A stretch of 40,031 nucleotides of DNA from Sideroxydans sp. (lineage in GTDB: Bacteria; Pseudomonadota; Gammaproteobacteria; Burkholderiales; Gallionellaceae). The notes under the pieces were generated by a model, which did no database searches, was not told the DNA's origin, and saw only the letters and a list, made by a program, of their open reading frames with translations. Of the stretch, positions 24,218 to 33,870 are shown piece by piece. How positions within the stretch are numbered: the first letter of the stretch is position 1; the number at the start of each line of letters is the position of its first letter. Location of the stretch: positions 1 through 40,031 of the forward strand of contig DAIDAJ010000117.1 of NCBI GenBank assembly GCA_027310665.1, in the 5' to 3' direction. A program made the translations under genes and the position numbers.

Positions 24218-26387
24218 GCATGCCGGGCTGCGCACCCGCATCCGGCGACAGGATGAACAGTCCCGGCGCCTCTCCGGAAGCCGCCAGCACCATGCCCTCC
24301 GACAGGCCGAACTTCATCTTGCGCGGCGCGAGATTGGCGACCATCACCGTCATTCGCCCTTTTAATTTTTCCGGGTCGTAAACCGATTTGATGCCGGCGA
24401 ACACGGTGCGCGGTTGCGCTTCGCCGATATCCAGTGTCAGCTTCAACAGTTTTTCTGCGCCTTCCACGTGTTCGGCCATGAGGATGCGCGCCACGCGCAG
24501 ATCGACCTTGTTGAACTCGTCGATGCTGATGGTTTCGGCGATGGGAGCAATCATGCTTGCTTTCTTAAGAGGTAGAGTGGCGTCGCCGATCTCGGCCGCG
24601 GGCGCGACAACGTGTTGCTGGTGCTCGGCATGGCGTTGCTGCGAGGTCGGGGGCGGCGCGAGTTGCAGGCTTTGCTTGTTCGCTTCCACCATCGCTTCGA
24701 TGCACTTGGGATCGAGACGGGTCATCAGGTGCTGGTAGGCGTTGATGGCATGCCCGTCCGGCAGCAGCGTCAGCGCGTCCTGCCAGTGCAGTTCGCCGAC
24801 GTTAAGGAAAGCCTGGATATCCTTTGCCAACTGCGGCAGCACCGGTTTCAGGTAGATGGTGATGATGCGGAAGGCTTGCAGCGCGACGCTGCACACGCCC
24901 TGCAGCCACTGCACATTGCTCGGGTCTTTCGCCAGCTCCCAGGGTTTTGTCGCGTCGACATAGGCGTTGATCAGGTCGAGCAGCGTGCCGACGGTGCGCG
25001 TTGCCCGCGAGTAATCGCGCGCCTCGTACATCTCGGCGATCTGTTCGGCGGAATCCTGCAGCACTTCCAGCAGGTTCTTGTTGGGGAAGTCCTCGACCAG
25101 CTTGCCTGCGAGACCGCTGGTCGAGGCGCATTTGGCCAGCAGTGCGTGGTCGGCCAGCTTGCCTTCGAAGCGCTTGCTGATGAAACCCGCACTGCGGCTG
25201 GCGATGTTGATGTATTTGCCGATCAGGTCGCTGTTCACGCGCGCGACGAAGTCGTCGAGGTTGAGGTCAAGGTCTTCCATCGAGCCGTTCAGTTTCGCCG
25301 CGTAGTAATAGCGCAGGTATTCGGTGTTCTTCACATGCTCGATGTAGCTGCTCGCGGTGATGAAGGTGCCTCGCGACTTGCTCATCTTCTCGCCGTTCAC
25401 GGTCAGGAAGCCGTGCGCGAACAGTTTCGTGGGTGTGCGGAAGCCCGCGTGCTGCAGCATCGCCGGCCAGAACAGCGCATGGAAATACAGGATGTCCTTG
25501 CCGATGAAGTGATACAGCTCGGCATCGGAGCCCTGTTTCCAGTAATCGTCGAAGGCGATGCCCCTGTTCTTGCACAGCTGTTTGAAGCTGCCCATGTAGC
25601 CTACCGGTGCGTCCAGCCAGACATAGAAATACTTGCCGGGCGCATCGGGGATCTCGAAGCCGAAGTAGGGGGCATCGCGCGAGATGTCCCAGTCGGTGAG
25701 CTTGTTTTCTCCCTCCGCCCCCAGCCATTCCTGCATCTTGTTGGAGGCTTCGGGCTGCAGCGAGCCGCTGCGCGTCCATTCGCGCAGGAACTGCTGGCAG
25801 GTGGGGGAGGAGAGTCTGAAGAAATGATGGTTGGACTGGCGCAGTTCCGGCACGGCGCCGGATACCGCAGAGTAGGGGTGCTTCAGGTCCGTGGGCGCGT
25901 AGGCCGCACCGCACACTTCGCAGTTGTCGCCGTACTGGTCCTTGGCGCCGCATTTCGGGCATTCGCCCTTGATGAAGCGGTCGGGCAGGAACATATGCTT
26001 CAGCGGGTCGTAATACTGTTCGATGGAGCGAACCGCGATCAGGTCGCTCGCCTTGAGCGTGCGATAGATACCCTCCGCAAAATCCCGGGTTTCGCCCGAA
26101 TTGGTCGACCCGTAGTTGTCGAACGCGACATGGAAAGCGCGGAAGTCGTCGAAATGCTCCAGCCACACCCGCGCGATCAGCTGCTCGGGGGTGACGCCCT
26201 CCTTTTCGGCACGCAGCATGATGGGCGTGCCGTGGGTGTCGTCGGCACAGACGTAATGGCAGGTGTTGCCGCGCATCTTCTGGAAACGGACCCAGATGTC
26301 GGTCTGGATGTACTCGACGAGGTGACCTAAGTGGATGCTTCCATTGGCATAAGGGAGGGCGGAGGTGACGAGGATTTTACGCGGCAT
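24207..26387 (-). CDS. metG: Methionyl-tRNA synthetase
   Basis: 726 aa from ATG 26387 ([20 protein letters not shown]); an upstream in-frame ATG at 26474 adds 29 residues not expected in the family. Class I signature HLGH (residues about 20-23), zinc knuckle CPKCG and CEVCG, the Met-pocket/Rossmann region [11 protein letters not shown], and KMSKS in [10 protein letters not shown]. The anticodon-binding helical domain is followed by a C-terminal EMAPII/Trbp111-like tRNA-binding domain ([17 protein letters not shown] to [13 protein letters not shown]), the long dimeric form. It charges tRNA-Met in the cytoplasm. It is divergent from dcd. Confidence 0.97.
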   Translation of the reverse strand: MPRKILVTSALPYANGSIHLGHLVEYIQTDIWVRFQKMRGNTCHYVCADDTHGTPIMLRAEKEGVTPEQLIARVWLEHFDDFRAFHVAFDNYGSTNSGETRDFAEGIYRTLKASDLIAVRSIEQYYDPLKHMFLPDRFIKGECPKCGAKDQYGDNCEVCGAAYAPTDLKHPYSAVSGAVPELRQSNHHFFRLSSPTCQQFLREWTRSGSLQPEASNKMQEWLGAEGENKLTDWDISRDAPYFGFEIPDAPGKYFYVWLDAPVGYMGSFKQLCKNRGIAFDDYWKQGSDAELYHFIGKDILYFHALFWPAMLQHAGFRTPTKLFAHGFLTVNGEKMSKSRGTFITASSYIEHVKNTEYLRYYYAAKLNGSMEDLDLNLDDFVARVNSDLIGKYINIASRSAGFISKRFEGKLADHALLAKCASTSGLAGKLVEDFPNKNLLEVLQDSAEQIAEMYEARDYSRATRTVGTLLDLINAYVDATKPWELAKDPSNVQWLQGVCSVALQAFRIITIYLKPVLPQLAKDIQAFLNVGELHWQDALTLLPDGHAINAYQHLMTRLDPKCIEAMVEANKQSLQLAPPPTSQQRHAEHQQHVVAPAAEIGDATLPLKKASMIAPIAETISIDEFNKVDLRVARILMAEHVEGAEKLLKLTLDIGEAQPRTVFAGIKSVYDPEKLKGRMTVMVANLAPRKMKFGLSEGMVLAASGEAPGLFILSPDAGAQPGMRIK

Positions 26388-26473
26388 ATTGCAGAGTTCC
26401 TTGGATAAGGCGCGATTGTAGCAAAACCCGCACACGGCTGCGGAATTGGGTAAAATCGCGCCCGTTGAATTCA

Positions 26474-26592
26474 AGGAGAAGCGGGAAGGGGTAGGGCGAG
26501 AAGGGGGAAGAGGGAAGAGGGAAGGGTAACTTCAGTGCAGTGCTGAACCTTTCTGCATTTACCCTTCACCCTTCACCCTTTACCCTTCCCGG
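26474..26592. repeat. Purine/pyrimidine heptamer-repeat hairpin in the metG-dcd intergenic region
   Basis: A nearly pure purine tract (about 26474-26526) holds tandem GGGAAGA-type units. After a 30-nt mixed centre comes a pyrimidine tract (26560-26590) with tandem ACCCTTC units. The two are largely complementary (GAGGGAAGGGTAA against TTACCCTTC), so they can form a long imperfect hairpin; mirror-like purine runs could also favour triplex DNA. The pyrimidine arm sits where the dcd Shine-Dalgarno should be. The rest of the 210-bp gap 26388-26597 shows no clear promoter box. Confidence 0.75.
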
Positions 26593-26597
26593 ATTTT

Positions 26598-27164
26598 ATG
26601 AGCATTAAAGCAGACAAATGGATACGCCGCATGGCGGAACAGCACGGCATGATCGAGCCGTTCGAGCCGAACCAGGTGAAGGAAGTGGACGGCAAGAAGA
26701 TCGTTTCCTACGGAACGTCCAGCTACGGCTACGATATCCGCTGCGCGCGCGAATTCAAGCTGTTCACCAACATCAACAGCACCATCGTCGACCCCAAGAA
26801 CTTCGACCCGAATTCGTTCGTGAACGTGGAAGCCGATCACTGCGTGATCCCGCCCAATTCGTTCGCGCTGGCACGCACGGTAGAATACTTCCGCATCCCG
26901 CGCAACGTGCTGACCATCTGCCTCGGCAAGTCGACCTATGCGCGCTGCGGCATCATCGTCAACGTCACGCCGTTCGAGCCGGAATGGGAAGGTTATGTGA
27001 CGCTGGAATTCTCGAACACCACCCCGCTGCCGGCGAAGATCTACGCCAATGAAGGCGTGGCCCAGGTGCTGTTCTTCGAGAGTGACGAAGTGTGCGAGAC
27101 CTCCTACAAAGACCGCGGCGGCAAGTATCAGGGCCAGGTCGGTGTCACCCTGCCGAAGACGTGA
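26598..27164 (+). CDS. dcd: dCTP deaminase
   Basis: 188 aa, usual length for the Dcd family (E. coli about 193). Homotrimeric cytoplasmic enzyme converting dCTP to dUTP for thymidylate synthesis. Motifs: [18 protein letters not shown], the nucleotide-binding [17 protein letters not shown], catalytic-region Glu in [15 protein letters not shown], and the C-terminal lid [15 protein letters not shown]. The ATG has only GGATTTT upstream because a pyrimidine-rich repeat arm occupies the usual Shine-Dalgarno position, so initiation may be weak. The stop overlaps the next gene's ATG by one base (TGATG). Confidence 0.97.
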   Translation: MSIKADKWIRRMAEQHGMIEPFEPNQVKEVDGKKIVSYGTSSYGYDIRCAREFKLFTNINSTIVDPKNFDPNSFVNVEADHCVIPPNSFALARTVEYFRIPRNVLTICLGKSTYARCGIIVNVTPFEPEWEGYVTLEFSNTTPLPAKIYANEGVAQVLFFESDEVCETSYKDRGGKYQGQVGVTLPKT

Positions 27165-27385
27165 TGGCGCAGGCTGAGCACATCGTCTGGCGTACTCCGG
27201 AAGGCAAGATCATCGCCTGCGTGGAGAAGAACAAGGTGCTGCAGGAGAACCTCGACGAGATCCGCCAGGCCTGTCGGGACGCACTCGAAGATGCGGTGCT
27301 CATGGGTTGCGACGAACAGCAGTTCCTCCGTGTGCTGGCCGAGCTGGTCACACAGCTCAAGAACCCCTATCCGCCACGCGAATAG
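27164..27385 (+). CDS. Small conserved-looking hypothetical protein after dcd
   Basis: 73 aa, starting at the ATG in the dcd stop overlap (TGATG). No signal peptide or membrane segment. The sequence is mostly helical and charged: VEKNKVLQENLDEIRQACRDALEDAVLMG, then LRVLAELVTQLKNPYPP. Coupling to dcd and GC-rich codon use like its neighbours support a real cytoplasmic protein. I do not recognise a function. An upstream in-frame start at 27092 would lie wholly inside dcd and is not preferred. Confidence 0.7.
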   Translation: MAQAEHIVWRTPEGKIIACVEKNKVLQENLDEIRQACRDALEDAVLMGCDEQQFLRVLAELVTQLKNPYPPRE

Positions 27386-27469
27386 CGCCTGTCGTATTTA
27401 CCCCGTCGCCTGTAAAACCTGCGACAATCCGCGCCACTTTAATCTGCAATCCCCTGTAGGGAGCTATAC

Positions 27470-29716
27470 ATGAAATTCAACTTTCCCATCATCATCATCG
27501 ACGAAGATTTTCGTTCGGAGAACGCCAGCGGCCACGGCATCCGCGCCCTCGCGCAGGCCATCGAAAAAGAGGGTATCGAAGTCGTCGGCATGACCAGCTA
27601 CGGCGACATGACCTCGTTCGCGCAGCAGCAGAGCCGCGCGTCTGCTTTCGTGCTGTCCATCGACGATGAGGAGTTCGGCGAAGGGAGCGAGGAAGAAACG
27701 GAAGTCGCGCTGCGGACGCTGCGTGCGTTCGTGGAAGAGATCCGCTTCAAGAACGCTGACATCCCCATCTATCTCTACGGCGAGACGCGCACTTCGCGCC
27801 ATATCCCGAACGATATCCTGCGCGAATTGCACGGCTTCATCCACATGCACGAAGACACGCCGGAATTCGTGGCACGCCACATGATCCGCGAAGCGAAGTC
27901 GTACATGGACTCGCTGGCGCCGCCGTTCTTCCGCGCGCTGGTGGACTACGCGCAGGACGGTTCGTATTCGTGGCACTGCCCCGGCCACTCCGGCGGCGTT
28001 GCGTTCCTGAAGTCGCCGGTGGGGCGCATGTTTCACCAGTTCTTTGGCGAGAACATGCTGCGCGCCGACGTGTGCAACGCGGTGGACGAACTGGGCCAGC
28101 TGCTCGATCACACGGGTCCGGTCGCGGCTTCCGAACGCAATGCGGCGCGCATCTTCAACGCCGATCATTTGTTCTTCGTCACCAACGGCACCTCCACCTC
28201 CAACAAGATCGTGTGGCACTCGATGGTGGCACCGGACGACATCGTGGTGGTGGACCGCAACTGCCACAAGTCCATCCTGCACGCGATCATGATGACCGGC
28301 GCGGTGCCGGTGTTCCTGACGCCGACGCGCAACAACTTCGGCATCATCGGCCCCATCCCGAAATCCGAGTTCGAGCCGGAGACCATCCAGAAGAAGATCG
28401 ACGCCAACCCATTCATCAAGGACAAGACCAAGAAGCCGCGCATCCTGACCATCACGCAGAGCACCTACGACGGCGTGATGTACAACGTGGAGATGCTGAA
28501 AGAGATGCTGGACGGCAAGATCGACGCGCTGCACTTCGACGAAGCCTGGTTACCGCACGCGGCATTCCACGATTTCTACAAGAGCATGCACGCCATCGGA
28601 CGAGGCCGCCCGCGCGCCAAGGAATCGATGATCTTCTCGACCCAATCCACGCACAAATTGCTGGCCGGCCTGTCGCAGGCCTCGCAGATCCTGGTGCGCG
28701 ACAGCGAGTCGCGCAAACTCGACCGCGACTGTTTCAACGAGGCCTACCTGATGCACACGTCAACCTCGCCGCAGTACGCCATCATCGCCTCGTGCGACGT
28801 GGCGGCCGCGATGATGGAGCCGCCCGGCGGCACCGCGCTGGTAGAAGAGTCCATTGCCGAAGCGCTCGATTTCCGCCGCGCCATGCGCAAGGTAGACGAG
28901 GAGTGGGGTGCGGACTGGTGGTTCAAGCTGTGGGGACCGGACTACCTGTCCGAGGAGGGCATGGCCGAGCGCGAAGACTGGGTGCTGCGCACCGAGGACC
29001 GCTGGCACGGTTTCGGCAAACTGGCCGAGGGCTTCAACATGCTCGACCCGATCAAGGCCACCGTCATCACGCCGGGGCTGGATGTGGACGGCGACTTCGC
29101 CGACAGCGGCATCCCGGCCGGCATCGTCACCAAGTATCTCGCCGAGCACGGCGTCGTGGTGGAGAAATGCGGCCTGTACTCCTTCTTCATCATGTTCACC
29201 ATCGGTATCACCAAGGGTCGCTGGAACACCATGGTGACCGAGCTGCAGCAGTTCAAGGACGACTACGACAAGAACCAGCCGCTATGGCGCGTGCTGCCCG
29301 AATTCATCGCCAAGAATCCGCGCTACGAGAAGATCGGCTTGCGCGACCTGTGCGACCAGATCCACGGCATCTACAAGGCCAACGACGTGGCGCGCCTGAC
29401 CACCGAGATGTACCTGTCCAGCATGGAACCGGCGATGAAACCGTCCGACGCGTTCGCAAAGATGGCGCACGGCGAGATCGAGCGCGTGGCCATCGACGAC
29501 CTGGAAGGGCGCATCACGGCCGTGCTGCTTACGCCCTATCCGCCGGGCATCCCGCTGCTGATCCCGGGCGAACGCTTCAACAAGACCATCGTCGATTACC
29601 TGAAGTTCGCGCGGGATTTCAACCGGCGGTTCCCGGGTTTCGAGACCGATATTCACGGACTCGTCGCGGAGAAAGACAACGGCGATTGCATATACTACGT
29701 GGACTGCGTGAAATAG
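27470..29716 (+). CDS. Orn/Lys/Arg decarboxylase (class III PLP)
   Basis: 748 aa, the size of biodegradative arginine/lysine/ornithine decarboxylases. The N-terminal receiver-like wing domain (FPIIIIDEDFRSENASG, residues 1-130) is followed by the PLP domain: CPGHSGGVAFLKSPVG, NGTSTSNKIVWHSMV, FDEAWLPHAAFH and the Schiff-base Lys396 in STQSTHKLLAGLSQ. A C-terminal domain has LLTPYPPGIPLLIPGERF. It removes the alpha-carboxyl of a basic amino acid, yielding a polyamine precursor and consuming a proton. Arginine is the likeliest substrate in betaproteobacteria with this gene order (inference); sequence alone does not settle Arg versus Lys. GGGAG lies just before the ATG. Confidence 0.93.
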   Translation: MKFNFPIIIIDEDFRSENASGHGIRALAQAIEKEGIEVVGMTSYGDMTSFAQQQSRASAFVLSIDDEEFGEGSEEETEVALRTLRAFVEEIRFKNADIPIYLYGETRTSRHIPNDILRELHGFIHMHEDTPEFVARHMIREAKSYMDSLAPPFFRALVDYAQDGSYSWHCPGHSGGVAFLKSPVGRMFHQFFGENMLRADVCNAVDELGQLLDHTGPVAASERNAARIFNADHLFFVTNGTSTSNKIVWHSMVAPDDIVVVDRNCHKSILHAIMMTGAVPVFLTPTRNNFGIIGPIPKSEFEPETIQKKIDANPFIKDKTKKPRILTITQSTYDGVMYNVEMLKEMLDGKIDALHFDEAWLPHAAFHDFYKSMHAIGRGRPRAKESMIFSTQSTHKLLAGLSQASQILVRDSESRKLDRDCFNEAYLMHTSTSPQYAIIASCDVAAAMMEPPGGTALVEESIAEALDFRRAMRKVDEEWGADWWFKLWGPDYLSEEGMAEREDWVLRTEDRWHGFGKLAEGFNMLDPIKATVITPGLDVDGDFADSGIPAGIVTKYLAEHGVVVEKCGLYSFFIMFTIGITKGRWNTMVTELQQFKDDYDKNQPLWRVLPEFIAKNPRYEKIGLRDLCDQIHGIYKANDVARLTTEMYLSSMEPAMKPSDAFAKMAHGEIERVAIDDLEGRITAVLLTPYPPGIPLLIPGERFNKTIVDYLKFARDFNRRFPGFETDIHGLVAEKDNGDCIYYVDCVK

Positions 29717-29775
29717 GGACTTCCTGTTTCATGCTTGGGGGCTGACATGAAGGTCTCTTGCGGTGTTGCCGAAAA

Positions 29776-30198
29776 ATGAGTGACGACAACGACAAGTTGC
29801 GCATCGACAAATGGCTGTGGGCGGCCCGTTTTTTCAAGACGCGCAGCCTCGCCGTCGACGCGGTGGAAGCCGGCCGGGTGACGATGAACGAGGCCCGCAT
29901 CAAACCGGCCAAGGCCATCGGCGTGGGCGACCACCTGGTCATCCGCCTCGGGCAATATCATTTCGACGTCGAAGTGCTGGGACTTTCCAACAGGCGGGGT
30001 CCCGCATCGGAGGCGCAGAAGCTTTACCGCGAGAGCGATGCAAGCCGTGCGCGCCGCGCCGAGATCGCCGCCAATCTCAAGGCGCTGCCGCAACCGACGT
30101 TCAAGGGCCGGCCGACCAAACGCGATCGGCGCGAGATCGAGCGCTTCGAATCCGGAACCAGGGGTACCGCAAAAAGCGCGTGGGGCGATTTCGAGTAG
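29776..30198 (+). CDS. hslR: S4-domain RNA-binding protein, Hsp15-like
   Basis: 140 aa from ATG 29776 (MSDDNDKLRIDKWLWAARFF); a TTG at 29758 would add six residues. An S4 RNA-binding domain occupies residues about 8-70 (LRIDKWLWAARFFKTRSLAVDAVEAGRV, then IKPAKAIGVGDHLVIR). A basic C-terminal tail follows (KGRPTKRDRREIERFESG), as in Hsp15, which binds free 50S subunits carrying a nascent chain and helps recycle them. Cytoplasmic. It follows the decarboxylase by 59 bp and precedes the thioredoxin-like gene by 42 bp. Confidence 0.9.
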   Translation: MSDDNDKLRIDKWLWAARFFKTRSLAVDAVEAGRVTMNEARIKPAKAIGVGDHLVIRLGQYHFDVEVLGLSNRRGPASEAQKLYRESDASRARRAEIAANLKALPQPTFKGRPTKRDRREIERFESGTRGTAKSAWGDFE

Positions 30199-30240
30199 CT
30201 TGGCCCGGAGCGGCGGCGCCATTTTCACGGTCACATCAAT

Positions 30241-30765
30241 ATGACAAACGACACCGGCAGCAAACCGCGCAAGGCAAAATGGCGCAACCTTGCCGTCAAT
30301 ATATTGCTGTTCGTCGTTGTGGTCGCCGGCATCCGCACCTGGCAGCACCGCGACATGATCAGCGGCGCGGCGCCTGCCTTGCAGGGCGTCACGTTGTCGG
30401 GACAACCCTATGTCTTGCCCGCGCATCCGGCACAGCCGGTGCTGGTGCATTTCTGGGGGACATGGTGCCCGATCTGCCGGGCCGAACAGAATTCCATCGT
30501 TGCCATCGCGCACGATCATCCGAACATCATCACCGTCGCCATGCAAAGCGGAAAGCCGGAAGAGGTCGCCAGGTACATGCGGGAGCAGGGCATCGATTTT
30601 CCGGTGATGAATGATCCCGACGGCAGCATCTCCAGCGCGTGGGGAGTACACGCGGTCCCTGCCAGCTTCATCATCGCGCCCGACGGGAAGATACGCTTTG
30701 TCGAGGTCGGCTATACCACCGGGCCGGGACTCAGACTGAGGCTTTGGCTGGCAGGGATAATCTGA
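30241..30765 (+). CDS. Membrane-anchored thioredoxin-like (TlpA/ScsD-type) protein
   Basis: 174 aa. A single N-terminal transmembrane anchor, residues about 16-31 (LAVNILLFVVVVAGIRTW), precedes a periplasmic thioredoxin fold. The active site is Cys76-Pro-Ile-Cys79 in FWGTWCPICRAEQNS, and the cis-Pro loop is VHAVPASFIIAPDG. It resembles ScsD/TlpA-type disulfide oxidoreductases, which act on periplasmic thiols or in copper stress and cytochrome maturation. No ScsB/DsbD-like partner is in the window, so its electron source is unknown. Confidence 0.9.
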   Translation: MTNDTGSKPRKAKWRNLAVNILLFVVVVAGIRTWQHRDMISGAAPALQGVTLSGQPYVLPAHPAQPVLVHFWGTWCPICRAEQNSIVAIAHDHPNIITVAMQSGKPEEVARYMREQGIDFPVMNDPDGSISSAWGVHAVPASFIIAPDGKIRFVEVGYTTGPGLRLRLWLAGII

Positions 30766-31207
30766 CCCTTGCTTCGGCCGCCTGACGCCTGAGGTTTGTC
30801 CGCCCCGCGGCGTTCCGGAAAGATTTGCTCGCCATGCAGGTAATAGTCGAATTGCTTTGCAAACGAAGTTGAGGGGCGTAGGATGCACTGAGGAGGGGGT
30901 TCCAGGTAAGTCGTGCGAATTGCCGGAACTCATGCAAGCGATAACTAGAAAAATATTGTAAAGACATGTTCTCCAGGATGATCCCGTCCCGCATTCCAGA
31001 CTTCAGGCGTTGCAGAAGCTTCAGCCGAATTTCATTCGGCCTTTATCTGTTGGACCCCATCAGCACTTCATTTTCGCGTGGCGTTGACCGGGCAACGGCG
31101 CACTTCAATCGGCGTTTTGAACCGGGTGGCCGCAGTGTGATGCCGGCAACTCGCCATGTATTTTGGAAAGCTCAATAAGACAGGACATTTGTACTTTTCA
31201 CGACCCT
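30766..31207. other. Intergenic stretch with one terminator-like hairpin, otherwise empty
   Basis: About 440 bases without a convincing gene. The only structure I can point to is GCCGAAT (31024-31030), loop TTC, ATTCGGC (31034-31040), followed by CTTTATCTG, a weak intrinsic-terminator-like hairpin. AT-rich CTAGAAAAATATTGTAAAG near 30945-30963 might be part of a promoter for the HD-GYP gene. Small ORFs here lack ribosome-binding sites. Confidence 0.5.
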
Positions 31208-32500
31208 ATGAATGATATAGAAGCCCTCGCCGAAAGCCAGCTGAGCGACAAGCACTACCTGCAAAGCGTGACCCATCTGGGGGATACTCGTTCCATTGTC
31301 GCCAACCGCGAGATTTACACCTCCACCGGGATGAAGCTGATCGGCGCGGGCATGCAGATCAACAGCGCGCTATATGACCGCCTGCTCCAGCACAAGCTCG
31401 TTCCTCCGCTGGATCAGAGCCTGACTGTCGAAGACGCCGTCAATGGTGCGAGCCTCGTGGAACAGGCGACACGGATGATGCAGGAGGATAAACAGCTGGC
31501 CCTGATACAGTCCGTAAAATCGGACGGGCAGACGCTGGCATCCGTGTTGAAGCAAGTGCCGCTGAACCCTGCCATCGCATTCAAGCTGACGGTCATGCGC
31601 GAGACTAATATCGAGCTGTTCAAGCGCAGCATTTTCGTGGCGCTGGTCAGCATTTATATCGGCATGAAGGTCCACATGGACAAGAACCAGCTCAAGGACC
31701 TTGCCACTGCGGCATTGCTGCACGACATCGGCCTTTTGCACCTCGATCCAAAATTGCTGGAGCGGGGATATAAGATGTCGGAGCCGGAGCGGCGCCATCT
31801 TTACGTTCACTCCGTGACCGGCTGGATGATCCTGAAGACTTATCCGGAATACCGGAAAAGGGTGCTGGATGCGGTCTTGCAGCATCATGAACGCCTGGAT
31901 GGCAGCGGTTATCCGCGAGGATTGAAATCAGGCGAGATAGCTCAGTTCGCACAGATCATTGCGGTGGCCGAGATCGTGGCGAGCCGGTATGGCAGTGATA
32001 ACGACGCATACAGCTGGTCCAGGCTGGAAACGATCCTGAAGCTGAACCTGCGTCGATACGGCAGGAATCTGATCCCCTGCCTCAAGATATTTTATCAGGA
32101 TGAAGTCGAGGCACCGCCCTGCTCGGAGATCGACATGCAGGCTGCGCTGGAAAAGATGACCCGGATTTCGCACATATTCTCTGACTGGGAAAAAGCACGA
32201 AAAGAATGCGATGTGAAGATCCCGGCCTGTGCTTTTATCGACGAGCGCATGTCGAACCTCAAGATGGAAATCATCGATGCCGGGCTGAATCCCTATGTGG
32301 AAGACAACCAGCTGTTCGGGTTGGAAGGGGATGCCGAAGCCTGCTTTGATGCGCGGATGCTGCTGGATGAGACAATGTGGCAAATCAGTAACATCCTGCG
32401 GGAGATGCAACGCCGCTGGCCCTCTGTCGATTCGGAAGAGCCGTTGTCCGGATTCAAGGCTGCAAAGGCATGGATGGGGGAGGTCAAGACGTTGCTGTGA
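31208..32500 (+). CDS. HD-GYP domain protein, probable c-di-GMP phosphodiesterase
   Basis: 430 aa from ATG 31208; a TTG at 31163 would add 15 residues and neither start has a good Shine-Dalgarno. The N-terminal region (about 1-140) is of unknown type and soluble. The HD-GYP domain, about 140-290, has His172-Asp173 in LLHDIGLLHLD, a downstream His, and His226-His227-Glu in QHHERLDGSGYP with an intact GYP at 234-236. All hallmark metal and signature residues appear present, so c-di-GMP hydrolysis is likely. The C-terminal 130 residues are unrecognised. No receiver or membrane segment is seen, so the input signal is unknown. Confidence 0.9.
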   Translation: MNDIEALAESQLSDKHYLQSVTHLGDTRSIVANREIYTSTGMKLIGAGMQINSALYDRLLQHKLVPPLDQSLTVEDAVNGASLVEQATRMMQEDKQLALIQSVKSDGQTLASVLKQVPLNPAIAFKLTVMRETNIELFKRSIFVALVSIYIGMKVHMDKNQLKDLATAALLHDIGLLHLDPKLLERGYKMSEPERRHLYVHSVTGWMILKTYPEYRKRVLDAVLQHHERLDGSGYPRGLKSGEIAQFAQIIAVAEIVASRYGSDNDAYSWSRLETILKLNLRRYGRNLIPCLKIFYQDEVEAPPCSEIDMQAALEKMTRISHIFSDWEKARKECDVKIPACAFIDERMSNLKMEIIDAGLNPYVEDNQLFGLEGDAEACFDARMLLDETMWQISNILREMQRRWPSVDSEEPLSGFKAAKAWMGEVKTLL

Positions 32501-32519
32501 GATGCAGCGCCTTGACCTC
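32480..32519. terminator. Inverted repeat spanning the HD-GYP stop codon, likely bidirectional terminator
   Basis: GAGGTCAAG (32480-32488) and CTTGACCTC (32511-32519) are perfect 9-bp complements, with further inner pairing of GCTG and CAGC. The stem includes the last codons of the HD-GYP gene and ends 8 bp before the 3' end of the convergent aldo/keto reductase gene. No T-run is present, so function is inferred from symmetry and position. Confidence 0.5.
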
Positions 32520-32526
32520 GTGGCGG

Positions 32527-33561
32527 TTATTCCTTCACCGGTGGCGTGGCGCGATACTGCCCCTGGAATGCGAGCATCCATCCCGGATATTCCGGTGACA
32601 GCGCACTTGCCTCATCCAGCGTCTTTAATTCCGCTTCAGCCAGAACCAGTTTCGAGGATGCAAGATTGTCCTTCAACTGTTCCATCCGGCGCGCGCCGAT
32701 GATGATGCTCGAAACCTGCCGTTTGCTTAAGATCCACGCCAATGCGACTTGCGCAACGGATACGCCATGCGCCTTTGCGACCGGTTCCATCGCAGCCAGA
32801 CAGCTGTATGCCTTGTCCTTGTTCAACGGCGGGAAGTCGAAATTGGCTCGGCGCGAGCCTTGCGGGGCAACCTGATCGCGTTTGAACTTACCCGACAGGA
32901 AGCCGCCCGCCAGCGGACTCCACACCATGAGCCCCAGTTTCTGGTCCTGCAGCAAAGGGAACACTTCGCGTTCGAGATCGCGGCCGGCAATCGAATAATA
33001 GGCCTGCACGCTCACAAACTCATTCCAGTGATGGAGTCTGGAAATCCCCAAGGCCTTCATGATTTGCCAGGCTGCCATATTGCACAGGCCGATGTACCGA
33101 ACCTTTCCTGACTTCACGAGATCGTTCAGCGCAGACAAAGATTCCTCGAAAGGCGTAAGCGGGTCGAAGCCGTGCAGTTGATAGAGGTCGATATGATCCA
33201 GCTGCAGCCGCTTGAGGCTCGCATCGACTTCGTTGAAGATATGAAAGCGCGATTGGCCGCGCCCATTGGGAGATTCATTCATGATGCCGGTGGATTTCGT
33301 GGCGACCACGATCTCGTCTCTCGGCAAGCCGTTGTTCCTGATCGCTTGCCCGAGCAATTTCTCCGATTCCCCCAGCGAGTAGACGTTGGCAGTATCAAAG
33401 AAATTGATTCCCTGATCGAATGCTTCGCGTACCAGCAGATCGACTTCAGCTTGCTGCAGGCCGCCCATGACCTCCCAGAACCCCTTTGCACCGAAAGTCA
33501 TCGTGCCCAGGCACAGTTCGGACACATAGAGTCCGGTATTTCCCAATAGTCGATATTTCAT
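32527..33561 (-). CDS. Aldo/keto reductase
   Basis: 344 aa, cytoplasmic NADPH-dependent (beta/alpha)8-barrel oxidoreductase. The catalytic tetrad is visible: Asp56 and Tyr61 in NFFDTANVYSLGESE, Lys89 in IVVATKSTG and His130 in DLYQLHGFD. A C-terminal cofactor-binding segment follows (SSIIIGARRMEQLKDNL). The pattern resembles the YghZ/Tas/AKR11-13 group acting on small aldehydes or quinones. AAAGGGAC lies upstream of the ATG on the minus strand. It is a single gene, convergent with the HD-GYP gene. Confidence 0.93.
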   Translation of the reverse strand: MKYRLLGNTGLYVSELCLGTMTFGAKGFWEVMGGLQQAEVDLLVREAFDQGINFFDTANVYSLGESEKLLGQAIRNNGLPRDEIVVATKSTGIMNESPNGRGQSRFHIFNEVDASLKRLQLDHIDLYQLHGFDPLTPFEESLSALNDLVKSGKVRYIGLCNMAAWQIMKALGISRLHHWNEFVSVQAYYSIAGRDLEREVFPLLQDQKLGLMVWSPLAGGFLSGKFKRDQVAPQGSRRANFDFPPLNKDKAYSCLAAMEPVAKAHGVSVAQVALAWILSKRQVSSIIIGARRMEQLKDNLASSKLVLAEAELKTLDEASALSPEYPGWMLAFQGQYRATPPVKE

Positions 33562-33870
33562 GGCGATAAGTCCCTTTCAAGATCTGGTGAGTAATGGTGA
33601 TGAAAAAAATGTTAGCCGCCGGACATATTGACTGCCTGCCTTCCCGGAAGTACTTTGAGGAACGGCGTTTTCACGCCTGCCAGGCGACCGACAATCTCCA
33701 TTCAATCGCTACCCAGGCTGGCTGCAAACGATGTTCGATAGCGCACGGAACGTCAGTCTAACGGATGTCAAAGTAAGCGGGTGAATCCTGCCGCATGCGG
33801 TTCAAGGCACTTGCCAATGCGGCTGGCATGGGATTCGTGGGTCGTATATCAATTACACAAGGAGATCGAC
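33562..33870. other. Divergent intergenic region, no feature seen
   Basis: This 309-base gap separates the aldo/keto reductase (minus) from the beta-barrel protein (plus) and must hold both promoters. I find no ORF with a ribosome-binding site, no strong inverted repeat and no recognisable operator. An in-frame start at 33781 for the downstream gene is not credible because the signal peptide begins at 33871. Confidence 0.4.

Noticed and set aside
24612-26330. 572-aa plus-strand ORF opposite metG
   Set aside because: Composition (Val/Gln/His/Arg-rich) is that of an antisense frame; metG carries all catalytic motifs on the other strand.
27970-29745. 591-aa plus-strand ORF overlapping the decarboxylase in another frame
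   Set aside because: It lies almost wholly inside the decarboxylase, is rich in Arg/Ala/Gly/His as shifted GC-rich frames are, and has no recognisable domain.
30731-30994. 87-aa minus-strand ORF in the gap after the thioredoxin-like gene
   Set aside because: No clear ribosome-binding site, no domain, overlaps the 3' end of the thioredoxin-like gene.
30966-31178. 70-aa plus-strand ORF before the HD-GYP gene
   Set aside because: Spans the hairpin at 31024-31040, has no Shine-Dalgarno and an unconvincing composition.
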